Shown here: in pieces, positions 8,472-17,523 of the stretch
Numbering within the stretch: the stretch's first letter is position 1
Layout: the number at the start of each line of letters is the position of its first letter
From: Methylosinus sp. Ce-a6
GTDB taxonomy: Bacteria > Pseudomonadota > Alphaproteobacteria > Rhizobiales > Beijerinckiaceae
Length of the DNA stretch: 64,000 nt
NCBI RefSeq assembly: GCF_009811655.1
Contig: NZ_BGJX01000014.1
Location: 31,249 to 95,248, forward strand
Direction of reading: 5' to 3'
Position numbers and translations under genes: made by a program
The notes under the pieces: model-generated
The model's database searches: none
What the model was told of the DNA's origin: nothing
The model's input: only the letters and a program-made list of their open reading frames with translations

Positions 8472-11400
8472 GATTCCGGCGCCGCGGCCCGCCGCGGCTC
8501 GGTCGGCAGAAGATTGCGGATCGCGTCATTGGCGGCGGCGGCGCCGATGGCGACGCCCGCTATGCCGAGCAATTCGCGTCCGCCGATCGGGGCGAGGCCC
8601 AGAACCCGTCGCGTGGCGGGAAAAAGCTGCGCCGCCGCCTGCGCGACCGTCGACAGAACGACGGCTCCCGCGAGCTTCCGGTTGGGCGATCGAGCCAGCT
8701 TGCCGGCGAGGCCTGCGCGCTCCGATCGGCAGTTCACCGCGTGGAACAGCTGGCCCAAGGTGAGTCCATGGAAGGTGATCGTGCCGGCGCGCGCGAAGCT
8801 TCGCGCCCCTCCGGCGAGATGGTAGGCGGCCAGAGTGCCCACGCCGATCACCGCGCCTTCGAGGAGAAGATATCGGAAATCGGCCGGCGTCAGGATCGGC
8901 GCGCGGGGATCGTGAGGAGGCTGCTCCAGAAGGCCGTCTTCCGGCTCCTCGAGGCCGAGGGCCAGAGCCGGCAGAGGCTCGCCGGCGATGTTGAGCCAAA
9001 GGAGCTGCGTCGACGTCATGGCGACGCCGCCATCGAGCAGCGCCGCCCCCAGCATGACGAAGGTCTCGGACACGCTGGTCGAAATGAGATAGCGCAGAAC
9101 CTTGCGGATGTTCGAATGCGTCGCGCGCCCGAGGCGCACCGCTTCGACGACGCCGCCGAGATCGTCGGAGACGAGCACCATATCCGCGACCTCGCGGGCG
9201 ACGTCCGTTCCCTCGCCGCCCATGGCGATGCTGATGTTGGCGGCGCGCAGCGCCGGGCCGTCGTTGACGCCGTCGCCGGTCATGCCGACGACGCGTCCGC
9301 CATTCTGCAAGGCTTTGACGATTTTGAGCTTGTCGACCGGGCTGACGCGCGCGAAGACCTGCGCCTGACCGGTCAGCGCCGCCAACATGTCGGGAGAAAG
9401 GGCGGCGATCTCGCCGGCTTCGAGCACTCTGATGTCGCCGCCGTCGCCGAGGTCCAGTTTCCGCGCGATGGCGAGCGCGGTGGCGCTCTGGTCCCCCGTG
9501 ATCATGACGGAGCGGATGCCGGCGCGATGGAGCTGCTGCAACGCGGGCCGAACGCTCGGACGGATCGGGTTGATGAGGCCGGCGAGGCCGAGCCAGACGA
9601 GATCGCGCTCGTCTCGCGGATCGCCGCCGGTTTCGCAGATCGCGACCCCGAGAACGCGCAGCGCCCGCGCGGCCATGCGTCCATTGGCTTCGCGGATTTT
9701 CGCGCGCGACGGGTCGTCGAGCGGCGCGACGCCGCCTTTCGTCGCCCAGCTCGCGCAGCGCAGCAGCACCTCGCCCGGATCGCCCTTCACGCAGAGCAGC
9801 CGAGCCCCGTCGTCGCGCTCATGCAGCGTGCTCATGCGCTTGCGATTTTCCGAGCGCGGCGCGCCCGCGACGAGCGGCGCCTCGCGACGCAGCGCCGCCA
9901 CGTCGACGCCGAAGGCCAGCGCCGCCTCGAGCAGCGCGCTCTCGGTCGGCGTTCCATCGATTCGGCAACCCTCGCCCTCGGGGCGCAACACGGCGTCGCT
10001 GCACAGAGCCGCGACCTCGAGCAAGCGCTTCGTCACGGCGGCCGCCGTGGGGGCGGCGTCATCGTCGCCATCGACGAGACGCCCGCCTTCGAAGGCCAAC
10101 AGCAACCCATCCGCGTGGATGGCGACCGTCTCCATGCGGTTTTCCGTGAGCGTGCCGGTCTTGTCGAGGCCGATCACCTCGACGGCGCCCAGCGTCTCGA
10201 CCGCATCGAGCTTGCGCACCAGCACGTCGCGACGTCGCATGTTCTCGACGCCGAGCGCCAGGGTCGTCGTCGCGACGGCCGGCAAGCCTTCGGGGATCGC
10301 CGCGACGATGAGCGAGATCGCATTGCGAAGCATGGGGACGAAGGCGTGCCGGCGAGCGAGCCCTATGCCGAACACCACGCCGCAGACCAGCGCGTTGATG
10401 AAGATCAGCTCGCGTTCGACCTCGTCGAGCTGGCGCTGCATCGGCGTCTCCGGCGGTTGCAGCGAGCCGAGCAGACGCTGAACGCGGCCGATCTCCGTCG
10501 TCGCGCCCGTCGCGGTGACGAGCGCGGTCGCAGAGCCGCCGGTCACCGCCGTTCCGCGATAGAGCATATTGCGGCGCTCGGGCAGACCCGTGTCGGCGCG
10601 GAGCACCCATTCCGCCGTTTTCTGCACCGGAACGGCTTCGCCGGTGAGGGCCGATTCATTGACGGAGAAATCGTCGCAGAAGATCAGGCGGGCGTCCGCC
10701 GGAATCAGCATTCCACGCTCGAGCGAGAGAATATCGCCGCGCACGATCTCCGCGGGGTCGAGGAGGACGCGCGCGCCGCCGCGAAGCGCCGAAACCCGAT
10801 GGGGAGAATAGTCCGACAGGCTTCGGATGGTCCGTTCGGCTCTATGTTCCGTCGCCGTAGCGATGCTGGCGTTCAGCAGCACAACGGCGCCGATGACGGC
10901 GGCGTCGACAATTCCTCCGGTCATGAGCGAAAGCGCCGCCGAGCCGACGAGGAGGAAGACCGGCAGGCTGACCATCTGATCGCCGAAAATGGCGAGCGGC
11001 GAACGCGGCTTCACGCGCGGGATTTCATTGCGCCCATGGACCGCCAGACGGCGCGTCGCCTCCTGCGGGTCGAGACCCGCCTCCGCGCTCGTCGCCAGCC
11101 GCCGCGCGGCGTCGCCGGCCGTCATCGCATGCCATTGCAGATCGACCGATTCGTCAGCGGCGACGGCGGCGGACAGGGGCCAGGCGAAAGGCGCTCGCGC
11201 CGCATCGAGCTGCGGCTCGGCGACCGCGTCTTCGACGGCCTGCAGAATTTCCCGGATCGACGCAGGCGCGGAGAACTCGACGAGCACGGTGGCGGTCAAG
11301 GCGCTCGCGCGCGCAGACGCCACTCCGGGACGCGCGAGCAGCGCTTTCATCACCGCCTCGACGCGCGAGTCTCGCCCCGCGAGGCCGAAATGACGAATCC

Positions 11401-11476
11401 TCACCCGGCCGGGGACCGCGCGATGGACGATCTCCGCGCGAGCCAACGACAGAGTGGGGTTCACATGCGCAGACAT
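8468..11476 (-). CDS. Cation-transporting P-type ATPase (P2-like) with N-terminal HMA2 domain
   Basis: A 1002-residue P-type ATPase. Residues about 12-90 form an HMA2-like domain (IVHRAVPGRVRIR); 120-160 match the cation-ATPase N-terminal domain; the actuator has TGE at 278-280; membrane helix 4 has PEGLP at 395-399, as in Ca2+/Na+/K+-type P2 pumps rather than the CPx of heavy-metal pumps; the phosphorylation site is DKTGT at 438-442; later come MITGDQ and the hinge GMTGDGVNDGPAL. Ca2+ or another hard cation is the likely substrate, not heavy metals. It is followed by the overlapping metK paralogue. The divergent HMA2/DUF5132 genes close by suggest one functional module. Confidence 0.9.
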   Translation of the reverse strand: MSAHVNPTLSLARAEIVHRAVPGRVRIRHFGLAGRDSRVEAVMKALLARPGVASARASALTATVLVEFSAPASIREILQAVEDAVAEPQLDAARAPFAWPLSAAVAADESVDLQWHAMTAGDAARRLATSAEAGLDPQEATRRLAVHGRNEIPRVKPRSPLAIFGDQMVSLPVFLLVGSAALSLMTGGIVDAAVIGAVVLLNASIATATEHRAERTIRSLSDYSPHRVSALRGGARVLLDPAEIVRGDILSLERGMLIPADARLIFCDDFSVNESALTGEAVPVQKTAEWVLRADTGLPERRNMLYRGTAVTGGSATALVTATGATTEIGRVQRLLGSLQPPETPMQRQLDEVERELIFINALVCGVVFGIGLARRHAFVPMLRNAISLIVAAIPEGLPAVATTTLALGVENMRRRDVLVRKLDAVETLGAVEVIGLDKTGTLTENRMETVAIHADGLLLAFEGGRLVDGDDDAAPTAAAVTKRLLEVAALCSDAVLRPEGEGCRIDGTPTESALLEAALAFGVDVAALRREAPLVAGAPRSENRKRMSTLHERDDGARLLCVKGDPGEVLLRCASWATKGGVAPLDDPSRAKIREANGRMAARALRVLGVAICETGGDPRDERDLVWLGLAGLINPIRPSVRPALQQLHRAGIRSVMITGDQSATALAIARKLDLGDGGDIRVLEAGEIAALSPDMLAALTGQAQVFARVSPVDKLKIVKALQNGGRVVGMTGDGVNDGPALRAANISIAMGGEGTDVAREVADMVLVSDDLGGVVEAVRLGRATHSNIRKVLRYLISTSVSETFVMLGAALLDGGVAMTSTQLLWLNIAGEPLPALALGLEEPEDGLLEQPPHDPRAPILTPADFRYLLLEGAVIGVGTLAAYHLAGGARSFARAGTITFHGLTLGQLFHAVNCRSERAGLAGKLARSPNRKLAGAVVLSTVAQAAAQLFPATRRVLGLAPIGGRELLGIAGVAIGAAAANDAIRNLLPTEPRRAAAPES

Positions 11477-11848
11477 GGCGATTTCGTCCGAGTTTCGGCG
11501 GCCGCGCCCGAACGCCCGCGGTCTCGTAGAGTATCAGTTCATATGCCTTCACAAGCAACTCCGGCCGCCCCGATCTCGACATCGGCCGCGGAATCGGGCG
11601 ACGACGGCCAGTCGTTCGCATCGTCCGCGCCGCGCCTGCGCCATCTCGAATGGATTCACGATATGCTGCTCGGCCCCGAAACCTCGCCCCGGCGCAATTC
11701 GGCACCGCTTTCGCGGCCGGGCTCGGCTCGACCGTCAAGGACCAAGGACGCCGCGTCGCACGCCGGCGTGGACTCCGCCGCAATTCGCGAGTTCTTCCGG
11801 ACCGTCCTCGATCAGCGTCTCGTCTCGACCATGTCGCTCGCGCATCGA
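11477..11848. other. Intergenic region, no gene supported
   Basis: About 370 bases between the P-type ATPase start and the stop of the next minus-strand gene. It should hold the ATPase promoter. Overlapping open frames on both strands look like composition artefacts. I see no clear terminator, repeat or RNA. Confidence 0.4.
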
Positions 11849-12748
11849 TCAGGTTTTCGTCAATATGATCTTGTTGATGCGAGCGTAGATCGGACCCGTC
11901 CATTCGGAGGCGATCCGAATTTCCAATTCGACGTCCGTCGGCTTCACTTCCAGCCTGTGACGGAACGCCGCCCTTCCGGAGAACCGGATCTCGAAGAGCT
12001 TGCGGAGCCCGGAATTCGACGTGACGTCCAGCAGCAGCTCTCCATCTCCCGCGATGTCGATGTCGATGTCCATCGCATAAGCCCCAGCCGCAAAATCGCG
12101 GCGCGGACCATATAAAACGAAGCCGGGCGAGATCATCGCATAACCGTCGGCGGTCTCGAGACCGCTGAAGAACATTCTGTTGCCGATGAGCAATCCGACA
12201 TCGGAATGATGCGCGGCGATCAGATATCCGCCTTCGTTTTCCCGAGCGAGCATGACCCTATTCCCCTTTTCAGAGCCGAGCGACAGATTTGAGTTCGAAA
12301 AATAGTCTCGCCAGTCGATCCGGTCGTCGAAGGTCAGACCGCTGTCGAAACGACACATATAATCGGGGAACATATCGTCCAATGCGCTTTCGCTCGCACA
12401 GGCGAGTTTGATCGTTCGGTGATGCCGCGGTTCGGTCCGCGAAAGAAGCTCGTGCAGCAGCTCGTCGCGGAATCGACGCTGTTTTTGCTTCGATCGGATC
12501 GATGCCGCGAAATCGCCATAAACGGTTTTCGTGGCATAGGTCCTCGGAACGATGCGCAAGAGAGCGAGCATGAATTCCGTCGTCGTCATTTGGAGCGCCT
12601 GCCCCCGCTCATGGTAGCGCGCCGCGACGCGTCGATCGGGGACGCCGTAGACCGCTTCAAAAAAGCGCTCGATCTTCTCCAGCGTCCCGAGGCCGATCAG
12701 GCTCGCGAGATGGAAATGCGGGGATTCGATGAGTTTGGCTCCGCTCAT
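11849..12748 (-). CDS. Hypothetical protein of a glycosyltransferase operon, C-terminal beta domain
   Basis: A 299-residue protein without signal peptide or membrane segment. The N-terminal half is helical (LGTLEKIERFFEAVYG, then LLHELLSRTEPRHH). The C-terminal 150 residues look all-beta, with FVLYGPRRDFAAGAYAM and a final ARINKIILTKT strand, comparable to the C-terminus of the protein at 1370-2632. Its start overlaps the stop of the 906-residue double glycosyltransferase by four bases. A glycan-recognition or accessory role is inferred; I recognise no catalytic residues. Confidence 0.75.
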   Translation of the reverse strand: MSGAKLIESPHFHLASLIGLGTLEKIERFFEAVYGVPDRRVAARYHERGQALQMTTTEFMLALLRIVPRTYATKTVYGDFAASIRSKQKQRRFRDELLHELLSRTEPRHHRTIKLACASESALDDMFPDYMCRFDSGLTFDDRIDWRDYFSNSNLSLGSEKGNRVMLARENEGGYLIAAHHSDVGLLIGNRMFFSGLETADGYAMISPGFVLYGPRRDFAAGAYAMDIDIDIAGDGELLLDVTSNSGLRKLFEIRFSGRAAFRHRLEVKPTDVELEIRIASEWTGPIYARINKIILTKT

Positions 12749-15465
12749 AGACGTTCCCTCTGCATGTCGCGTTCACGAAGCTCGATTTCGACGATGTTGA
12801 ACAGCCGCATTCGTATCCTTGCCCAGGAATGCGCCTCTACATATTCGGCTTGAGCGCGCCTCTTGGAGCGCGCCATTTCGGCGTTCGAATAGAATCGGCA
12901 CATGGCGTCGGCGATATCGACGGGCTCGAATCCCCCGGTCGAGAAGCAGATGCCGCCCAGATCGCCAAAGGTCGAAACCGGCGTGCACAGAAGCGGGATT
13001 TGTAGACCCGCGACTTCCCTCAACGCGCCGCTGGCGCTCTCCGCATTCGGTCGATAGGAAAAGACGAGGAGGTCGCATTTGGACAGGCGTCGGCGCACCT
13101 CGTCCAGCGGCAGCATGCGAAAGTCCAACTCGACGACATTCTCGAGAGCCAAGCTTTTGACCAACGCCATCGCCCGGAGCGCATAGTCGATGGTCTTACG
13201 TTCATCGGTGATCGAATGCAAAAGCGTCGCTTTGACGTTCGGAACTCTCTTTCTGAGAAAGTGCAGCGCGAGAATATTTTCGAGTATGCCCTTGTGCGGC
13301 ATGCAAAATCCGAAGGAGCCGATATGGAAATCCGATCCGATCGTGTCGTCGGCGGGATCTGGCGTCGCCTTTTCCTCCTCGGAAACCGCCGCGGTAAAAT
13401 TGGATATGCCATGTGGAACGACGGCGACCCGCGTCGATTGCGCGAGCTTCGGCAATTCCAGAACGTCGTCGAGAGTGTGAACGAACAGCCCCGACAGTCT
13501 GGAAAGCGAAGCCGCGACTTCGGTGAGCGCGGCGCGCGCCCCTACCGTCGAATGAAGCTGAACGAAGACTTTGATATTTCTTGCCCGGTCGGCGCGCAGC
13601 GCATCGACGATGAAGGCCAGATCCGACCAGCTCAAAATTCCGGGATGATGCTGAATGAGCACCGCCTCGAAATTCGATCGCAGGAGATAGTCGCAGAGCC
13701 GACGGACGCCGGATCGGCTGCGCGTCCACACCCGCGTCACAAAGGCTTCGTCTTCGGTGATCCGCCCGACGTCTTCGGCGACGACGGTGACGTCGAACCC
13801 CTCCGGCAGGCTTGCGATCAAATTGCCCGTGTAGGTCGCTATTCCGCAATCCTGGCTCCAAGTGCTGACGATCGCCGTGCGTCGAGGTCCGCGCGCCTCG
13901 CGCGACTTTCCGACATGCTTCGTCACGGCTCGAAGAAAGCGGCGCGCCACCTTGTCCCAACGATAGAGATCACTCACGCGCCGCCGGGCCGCCGACGTTC
14001 TGGCGTGAATTTCCTCCGGGCTCGCGAGATACACGGCCCGCATCTGCTTCTTCAGTGAGCCCGGATCGGGTTCGAACCAGAAGGAGTTGCGAAGATTCAT
14101 ATGGGTCGCGGCGGCGGCGGCGTGCGATCGAATGGGCCAGCAGGTCGTTTCGTCGCAAAAGTCCGATTGCCCTCCGGCGTCGGTGACCACGACCGGGAGA
14201 TCGAGCGCCATCGCTTCGGCGGCGGGCAGAAGAAAACCTTCGCCCCGGCTCGGCGCGACGAGGCAGTCCGAAGATATATATAATTGGTACAATTCTGCGG
14301 GGGACAAATTCGCTTTCACGAGCTCGATGGATCGCGGGATCGCGCCGCCTCCGAGATCGATCAACAGCCGCTCGATCTCATTATGCGGATTGTCGAAGGT
14401 CTTGATGACGAGCCGCACGTCGGTCTCGTCTCTGAATTCTTCGAGAAAGCTTCGCACGAGAACATCCGCGCCCTTGCGCGGAAAGCAGGAGGACACGTGA
14501 AGGAACTGGAAAGGCTTCGTCCTCGCGGCCTTCGGCCGTTTCGGCGCTCTCGCCAACATGTGATCCATGCCGTTTCCGATGACCTCTATCGGAACGACGA
14601 CGCCGGAATTTTCGAGCGCCTCCTTGCTATAGCGCGAGGTGACGCAAATGAGATCGAGATCGCGGTTGAACTGCTCGACGAATTGCGGCGGAAACTCGCT
14701 CTCCTCCCATGCGTAGCAATGCAGGACGCGGAAGCCGGCTCTCATATGGCCCGTTTCGGGAGGCCAAGTGTTGAGCGTGTGAATCTCGACGCCGGCAAAA
14801 TCGGGATCAGCGACGAAGACGTCTTTGACGCGAGCGTCGGCATTGAACAGCTGGTCCTGCGCCAAGCCGGCCTCGGACGAATGAAGGCGAACGTCATGGC
14901 CCATGTCGAGAAGGGCGCGGGCGAAGCATCGATTCACGATAGCGAGGCTGTAGTCTCCGGCGAAGACCCCTTCCACGAGAATGGAGCGCTTCGGTTCGGT
15001 CGCGGACGGCGTCTCGCAATCCAAGAAGCTTTGCGCCGCGGCGGGAGACATCGACGCATGAGCGTCGCGCGACGGCCTCAAACGCTCCATCCAGCTCGTT
15101 TCCGATCGGAAAGGCCTTCGCAACGCGTCGGATGCGCGATCCCTCGGGCTCAATTCATGGATCGGGCGTCCCTCTTGCCAAAAGACCACCGAGACATTTC
15201 CCGACGAGATGTCCTTGGGCAGGAGGTCGAGAGCGATATCGAACCCGCAATTGGCGGAGGGATGGCCATGATCGGCGACATCGGGCCGAAACTGCGTCGC
15301 GGGACCGACCGCGACGACCCGACCGCGGACGAGGACGGCGATCGAAACGGGCCGATCGGGAGCGCGAAGATCGATAGCCCAGCCACGCGCGCGGGCTATC
15401 GTGAAATCATCGATATGGCCGATATATCGAGCCGATCGGCGGAGGGACAACGGTACGAAGTTCAC
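12745..15465 (-). CDS. Double glycosyltransferase with two GT-B modules in tandem
   Basis: A 906-residue protein. Residues about 1-110 are a small beta-rich domain (YIGHIDDFTIARARGWAID). Residues about 145-480 form a GT4-like module with FLHVSSCFPRKGADVLVRSF and the donor-site stretch APSRGEGFLLPAAEAMALDLPVV. Residues about 520-895 form a second module (AIVSTWSQDCGIATYTGNL, IGSFGFCMPHKGI, VFSYRPNAESASGALREVAG). Two GT-B units in one chain suggest consecutive sugar additions. It lies 42 bases downstream of the lytic transglycosylase and overlaps the next gene. The second module resembles the glycosyltransferase at the left edge (EXSGESSSAAVRHG-like stretch). Confidence 0.87.
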   Translation of the reverse strand: MNFVPLSLRRSARYIGHIDDFTIARARGWAIDLRAPDRPVSIAVLVRGRVVAVGPATQFRPDVADHGHPSANCGFDIALDLLPKDISSGNVSVVFWQEGRPIHELSPRDRASDALRRPFRSETSWMERLRPSRDAHASMSPAAAQSFLDCETPSATEPKRSILVEGVFAGDYSLAIVNRCFARALLDMGHDVRLHSSEAGLAQDQLFNADARVKDVFVADPDFAGVEIHTLNTWPPETGHMRAGFRVLHCYAWEESEFPPQFVEQFNRDLDLICVTSRYSKEALENSGVVVPIEVIGNGMDHMLARAPKRPKAARTKPFQFLHVSSCFPRKGADVLVRSFLEEFRDETDVRLVIKTFDNPHNEIERLLIDLGGGAIPRSIELVKANLSPAELYQLYISSDCLVAPSRGEGFLLPAAEAMALDLPVVVTDAGGQSDFCDETTCWPIRSHAAAAATHMNLRNSFWFEPDPGSLKKQMRAVYLASPEEIHARTSAARRRVSDLYRWDKVARRFLRAVTKHVGKSREARGPRRTAIVSTWSQDCGIATYTGNLIASLPEGFDVTVVAEDVGRITEDEAFVTRVWTRSRSGVRRLCDYLLRSNFEAVLIQHHPGILSWSDLAFIVDALRADRARNIKVFVQLHSTVGARAALTEVAASLSRLSGLFVHTLDDVLELPKLAQSTRVAVVPHGISNFTAAVSEEEKATPDPADDTIGSDFHIGSFGFCMPHKGILENILALHFLRKRVPNVKATLLHSITDERKTIDYALRAMALVKSLALENVVELDFRMLPLDEVRRRLSKCDLLVFSYRPNAESASGALREVAGLQIPLLCTPVSTFGDLGGICFSTGGFEPVDIADAMCRFYSNAEMARSKRRAQAEYVEAHSWARIRMRLFNIVEIELRERDMQRERL

Positions 15466-15507
15466 TGTTTCACGCTCCCTCGCTTTATATCGCGCGTCTC
15501 ACGAACG

Positions 15508-16332
15508 TCATCGCAGCCGCACCGTGTTGGCGCTCGCCTCGACGGCGAGCCGGTCGAAACCGATATTGATCGCGTCGAGGTCGAGCGGCGCCTGTTGCGG
15601 AACGGAGAGGCAGGCGCGACGGCAGCGCGCGCCCGAGAGGGCGAGCAGACGTCCCGACGACGATCGGGGCGCATCGCCGAATGTGGCGACGGGCACGACG
15701 CCGGTCACCGGATAGCCGCGTGCGATCAGCTTTGCGCGCACGGCCAGACAATAGGCGACCGATCGCTGAGAAAACCGAGTCTCGCCATGGCCGGCCCGAT
15801 ATTTCATCACGGCTGTGCAGAGATCGCCGCCCGCGCGCCGCCATGCGCCGGCGAGGTAAGTCACGCCGTAGCGTATATTCGTCTCGGGGACCGCGAGCGC
15901 GGATGCGGATCCGACGAAGCCGAGCATCTGCGCGGTGGAGGGCAGCACCTGCATCAGGCCGATCTCGCCCGACGATCCGATCTGGCCGGGATCATAGCCG
16001 CTCTCCACCGCCATCACAGCGTCGGCGACTTCCGCCGGCAGGCCGGCGCGTCGAGCCTCCCGTTCCGCCAGCGCACGATAATCCGCCGCCGAGCGGAGCG
16101 TCCCCCGGGCGTTCCGCTTTTCGTCCGCGCTGGACGACGCGGCGCCCGTCGGGCCCGGCTCCGCGCGCGCGAGACGGACGTCGACTGGTTGCAACGGCGG
16201 CTCGGCTTCGGCCGCTCCGGAAACATTCGATGCGCTCCATGCCGTCGCGCAGCCGATCGCCGCCGCTGCGCGAAAAAGCGAATACCGTCGTGAGCGCCGC
16301 GCGTCGCGGCTCATTGTCTCGAATCTCGTCAC
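15508..16332 (-). CDS. Lytic transglycosylase (SLT domain)
   Basis: A 274-residue exported protein. An N-terminal basic and hydrophobic segment (YSLFRAAAAIGCATAWSASNVSGAAEA) is a signal peptide; starts are GTG at 16332 or ATG at 16314. Residues about 110-215 form the SLT fold with VMAVESGYDPGQIGSSGEIGLMQVLPSTA, containing the catalytic Glu and the conserved GLMQ motif, then ETNIRYGVTYLAG. The family cleaves peptidoglycan with formation of 1,6-anhydro-muropeptides. It directly follows the TonB-C-like exported protein. Local wall opening for the secretin or envelope complexes encoded alongside is a plausible role. Confidence 0.88.
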   Translation of the reverse strand: MTRFETMSRDARRSRRYSLFRAAAAIGCATAWSASNVSGAAEAEPPLQPVDVRLARAEPGPTGAASSSADEKRNARGTLRSAADYRALAEREARRAGLPAEVADAVMAVESGYDPGQIGSSGEIGLMQVLPSTAQMLGFVGSASALAVPETNIRYGVTYLAGAWRRAGGDLCTAVMKYRAGHGETRFSQRSVAYCLAVRAKLIARGYPVTGVVPVATFGDAPRSSSGRLLALSGARCRRACLSVPQQAPLDLDAINIGFDRLAVEASANTVRLR

Positions 16333-16334
16333 GC

Positions 16335-16781
16335 TCAGCTTTTTCCTTGCACAGAGAGCGCGAGATGAAGCGGCTGCAATAGGTCGGCCGGGGGCGTCGC
16401 GCCGACGGATTTGCGCATGAGAAGCGGCCTCAACTCCGCCGCGCCGGAAAAGCTGGCGCCATCGAACTCGACGCGCGCGATCTCTCCATTCTCCAGAACC
16501 CAGACCCGCACGACGAGAGTCGTGGTCCCGCGCTCTTCGAGCGAGACGCGAAACCGGCGAATAGGATCGTCATCCTGCGCGAGCCAGGCTTGCAGCCGCT
16601 CCTTGACGACGAGGGCAAACTCCCTCCAGGCGACCGGCGCGTCCGTTGAACGGAGATAGGTCGTGGTTTGCGCCACCGCCGGAAACGAGATCGGCGCGAC
16701 CGCCGTCATCATGACGAGACCCAATCGCCGCACGACGACATCCCATATTTTCCGGAGCGCAGATCGCCTAAGCCATGTCAT
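16335..16781 (-). CDS. Exported TonB C-terminal-like protein
   Basis: A protein of about 148 residues. I start at the ATG at 16781; the frame extends to a TTG at 16874. A signal peptide or anchor (LGLVMMTAVAPISFPAVAQ) is followed by a single small domain: RFRVSLEERGTTTLVVRVWVLENGEIARVEFDG, ending ATPPADLLQPLHLALSV. The same pattern of strand, helix and a Pro-rich end occurs in the TonB at 42665-43387 and in the STN protein at 54648-55445, so I assign a TonB-C-like fold. There is no long Pro-rich linker. It sits two bases upstream of the lytic transglycosylase gene. Function unknown; an adaptor in envelope energy transduction or signalling is inferred. Confidence 0.65.
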   Translation of the reverse strand: MTWLRRSALRKIWDVVVRRLGLVMMTAVAPISFPAVAQTTTYLRSTDAPVAWREFALVVKERLQAWLAQDDDPIRRFRVSLEERGTTTLVVRVWVLENGEIARVEFDGASFSGAAELRPLLMRKSVGATPPADLLQPLHLALSVQGKS

Positions 16782-17523
16782 TACACAATCGCTTTTCCGA
16801 ATGAGCCGGGACAGCGCCGAGGCAGCCCTCATAAAGACAGACGATCCACGACCGCCGAACCCGAAGCTCCGCAATGTCGAAATGCATGAGATTTTTTTCG
16901 GCCGTCGGGCGGGCTGCCCGGTCGCGGCGCGTCGCCGGCTCGGCTCGGCGCTCGCTGGCGATTTGATGTTCGCTTCTTCGTCTCGGAATCCTGCCGGTTT
17001 GGTTCGGCCGCACGAAGGCGCGCGCTTCTCTTTCCCCGCCGAGAACGCCGACTGGCGTGAGGTTCGCCAGTTCGCGCTTGAAGCGCTGAGGGGAGTCGCA
17101 CCGGATCGAAGCGAGTGGGCCGGCGGTCGGCGGGTCGGAAAGATCGCCGAAGCGTCTTTGAAAAACGCGCGATCGGAAGGTTCCGGTCCAAAGACCGACG
17201 GCGACGCCGGATAGGCCGCGTGGCCGCCCCCTCCCCGATCGCCGGTCGAAAGCGCTGCGCCCTTGGTCTGCCGAGCGGCGCGTCCTTCGACGCCCGCGCG
17301 CCCCCGAGATATTCTGTGAATTGGAGGATATTCATGAGATGATCGGAATGAACCTAGATGCGTCGCGTTTTACTGCTCGACGTGAGACGTTTCATTCCAC
17401 ATTTGCTGCAGATGATTTCATATACACGTTAAACGTGTCTTATACGCGTCATACGCGCATGGCAATCGGATGACCGCAGCTCCGCTGTCGTTCGCTTGTT
17501 TCATGTTTCCTCGGAGTAACATC
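16782..17523. other. Divergent intergenic region upstream of gspD copy 1
   Basis: About 740 bases. Open frames on both strands are Arg/Ala-rich and mutually overlapping, and none is convincing. The distal 110 bases before gspD become AT-richer and hold the palindrome listed at 17424-17438 and a repeated ATACGCG (17442-17448 and 17451-17457). This should be the gspD promoter area. Confidence 0.45.
17424..17438. promoter_or_regulatory. Perfect palindrome upstream of gspD copy 1
   Basis: ACACGTTAAACGTGT is a perfect 15-base palindrome (seven-base arms) about 86 bases before the preferred gspD start. A degraded version, ACACGTTACATGT, occurs upstream of the second gspD copy at 63768-63780. A shared operator is possible. 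Confidence 0.45.

Noticed and set aside
8741..12115. A 1124-codon plus-strand open frame opposite the P-type ATPase
   Set aside because: All ATPase motifs are on the minus strand; the plus-strand product has no recognisable feature.
16663..17335. Several open frames on both strands upstream of gspD copy 1
   Set aside because: They overlap each other, are Arg-rich and lack good ribosome sites or domains.
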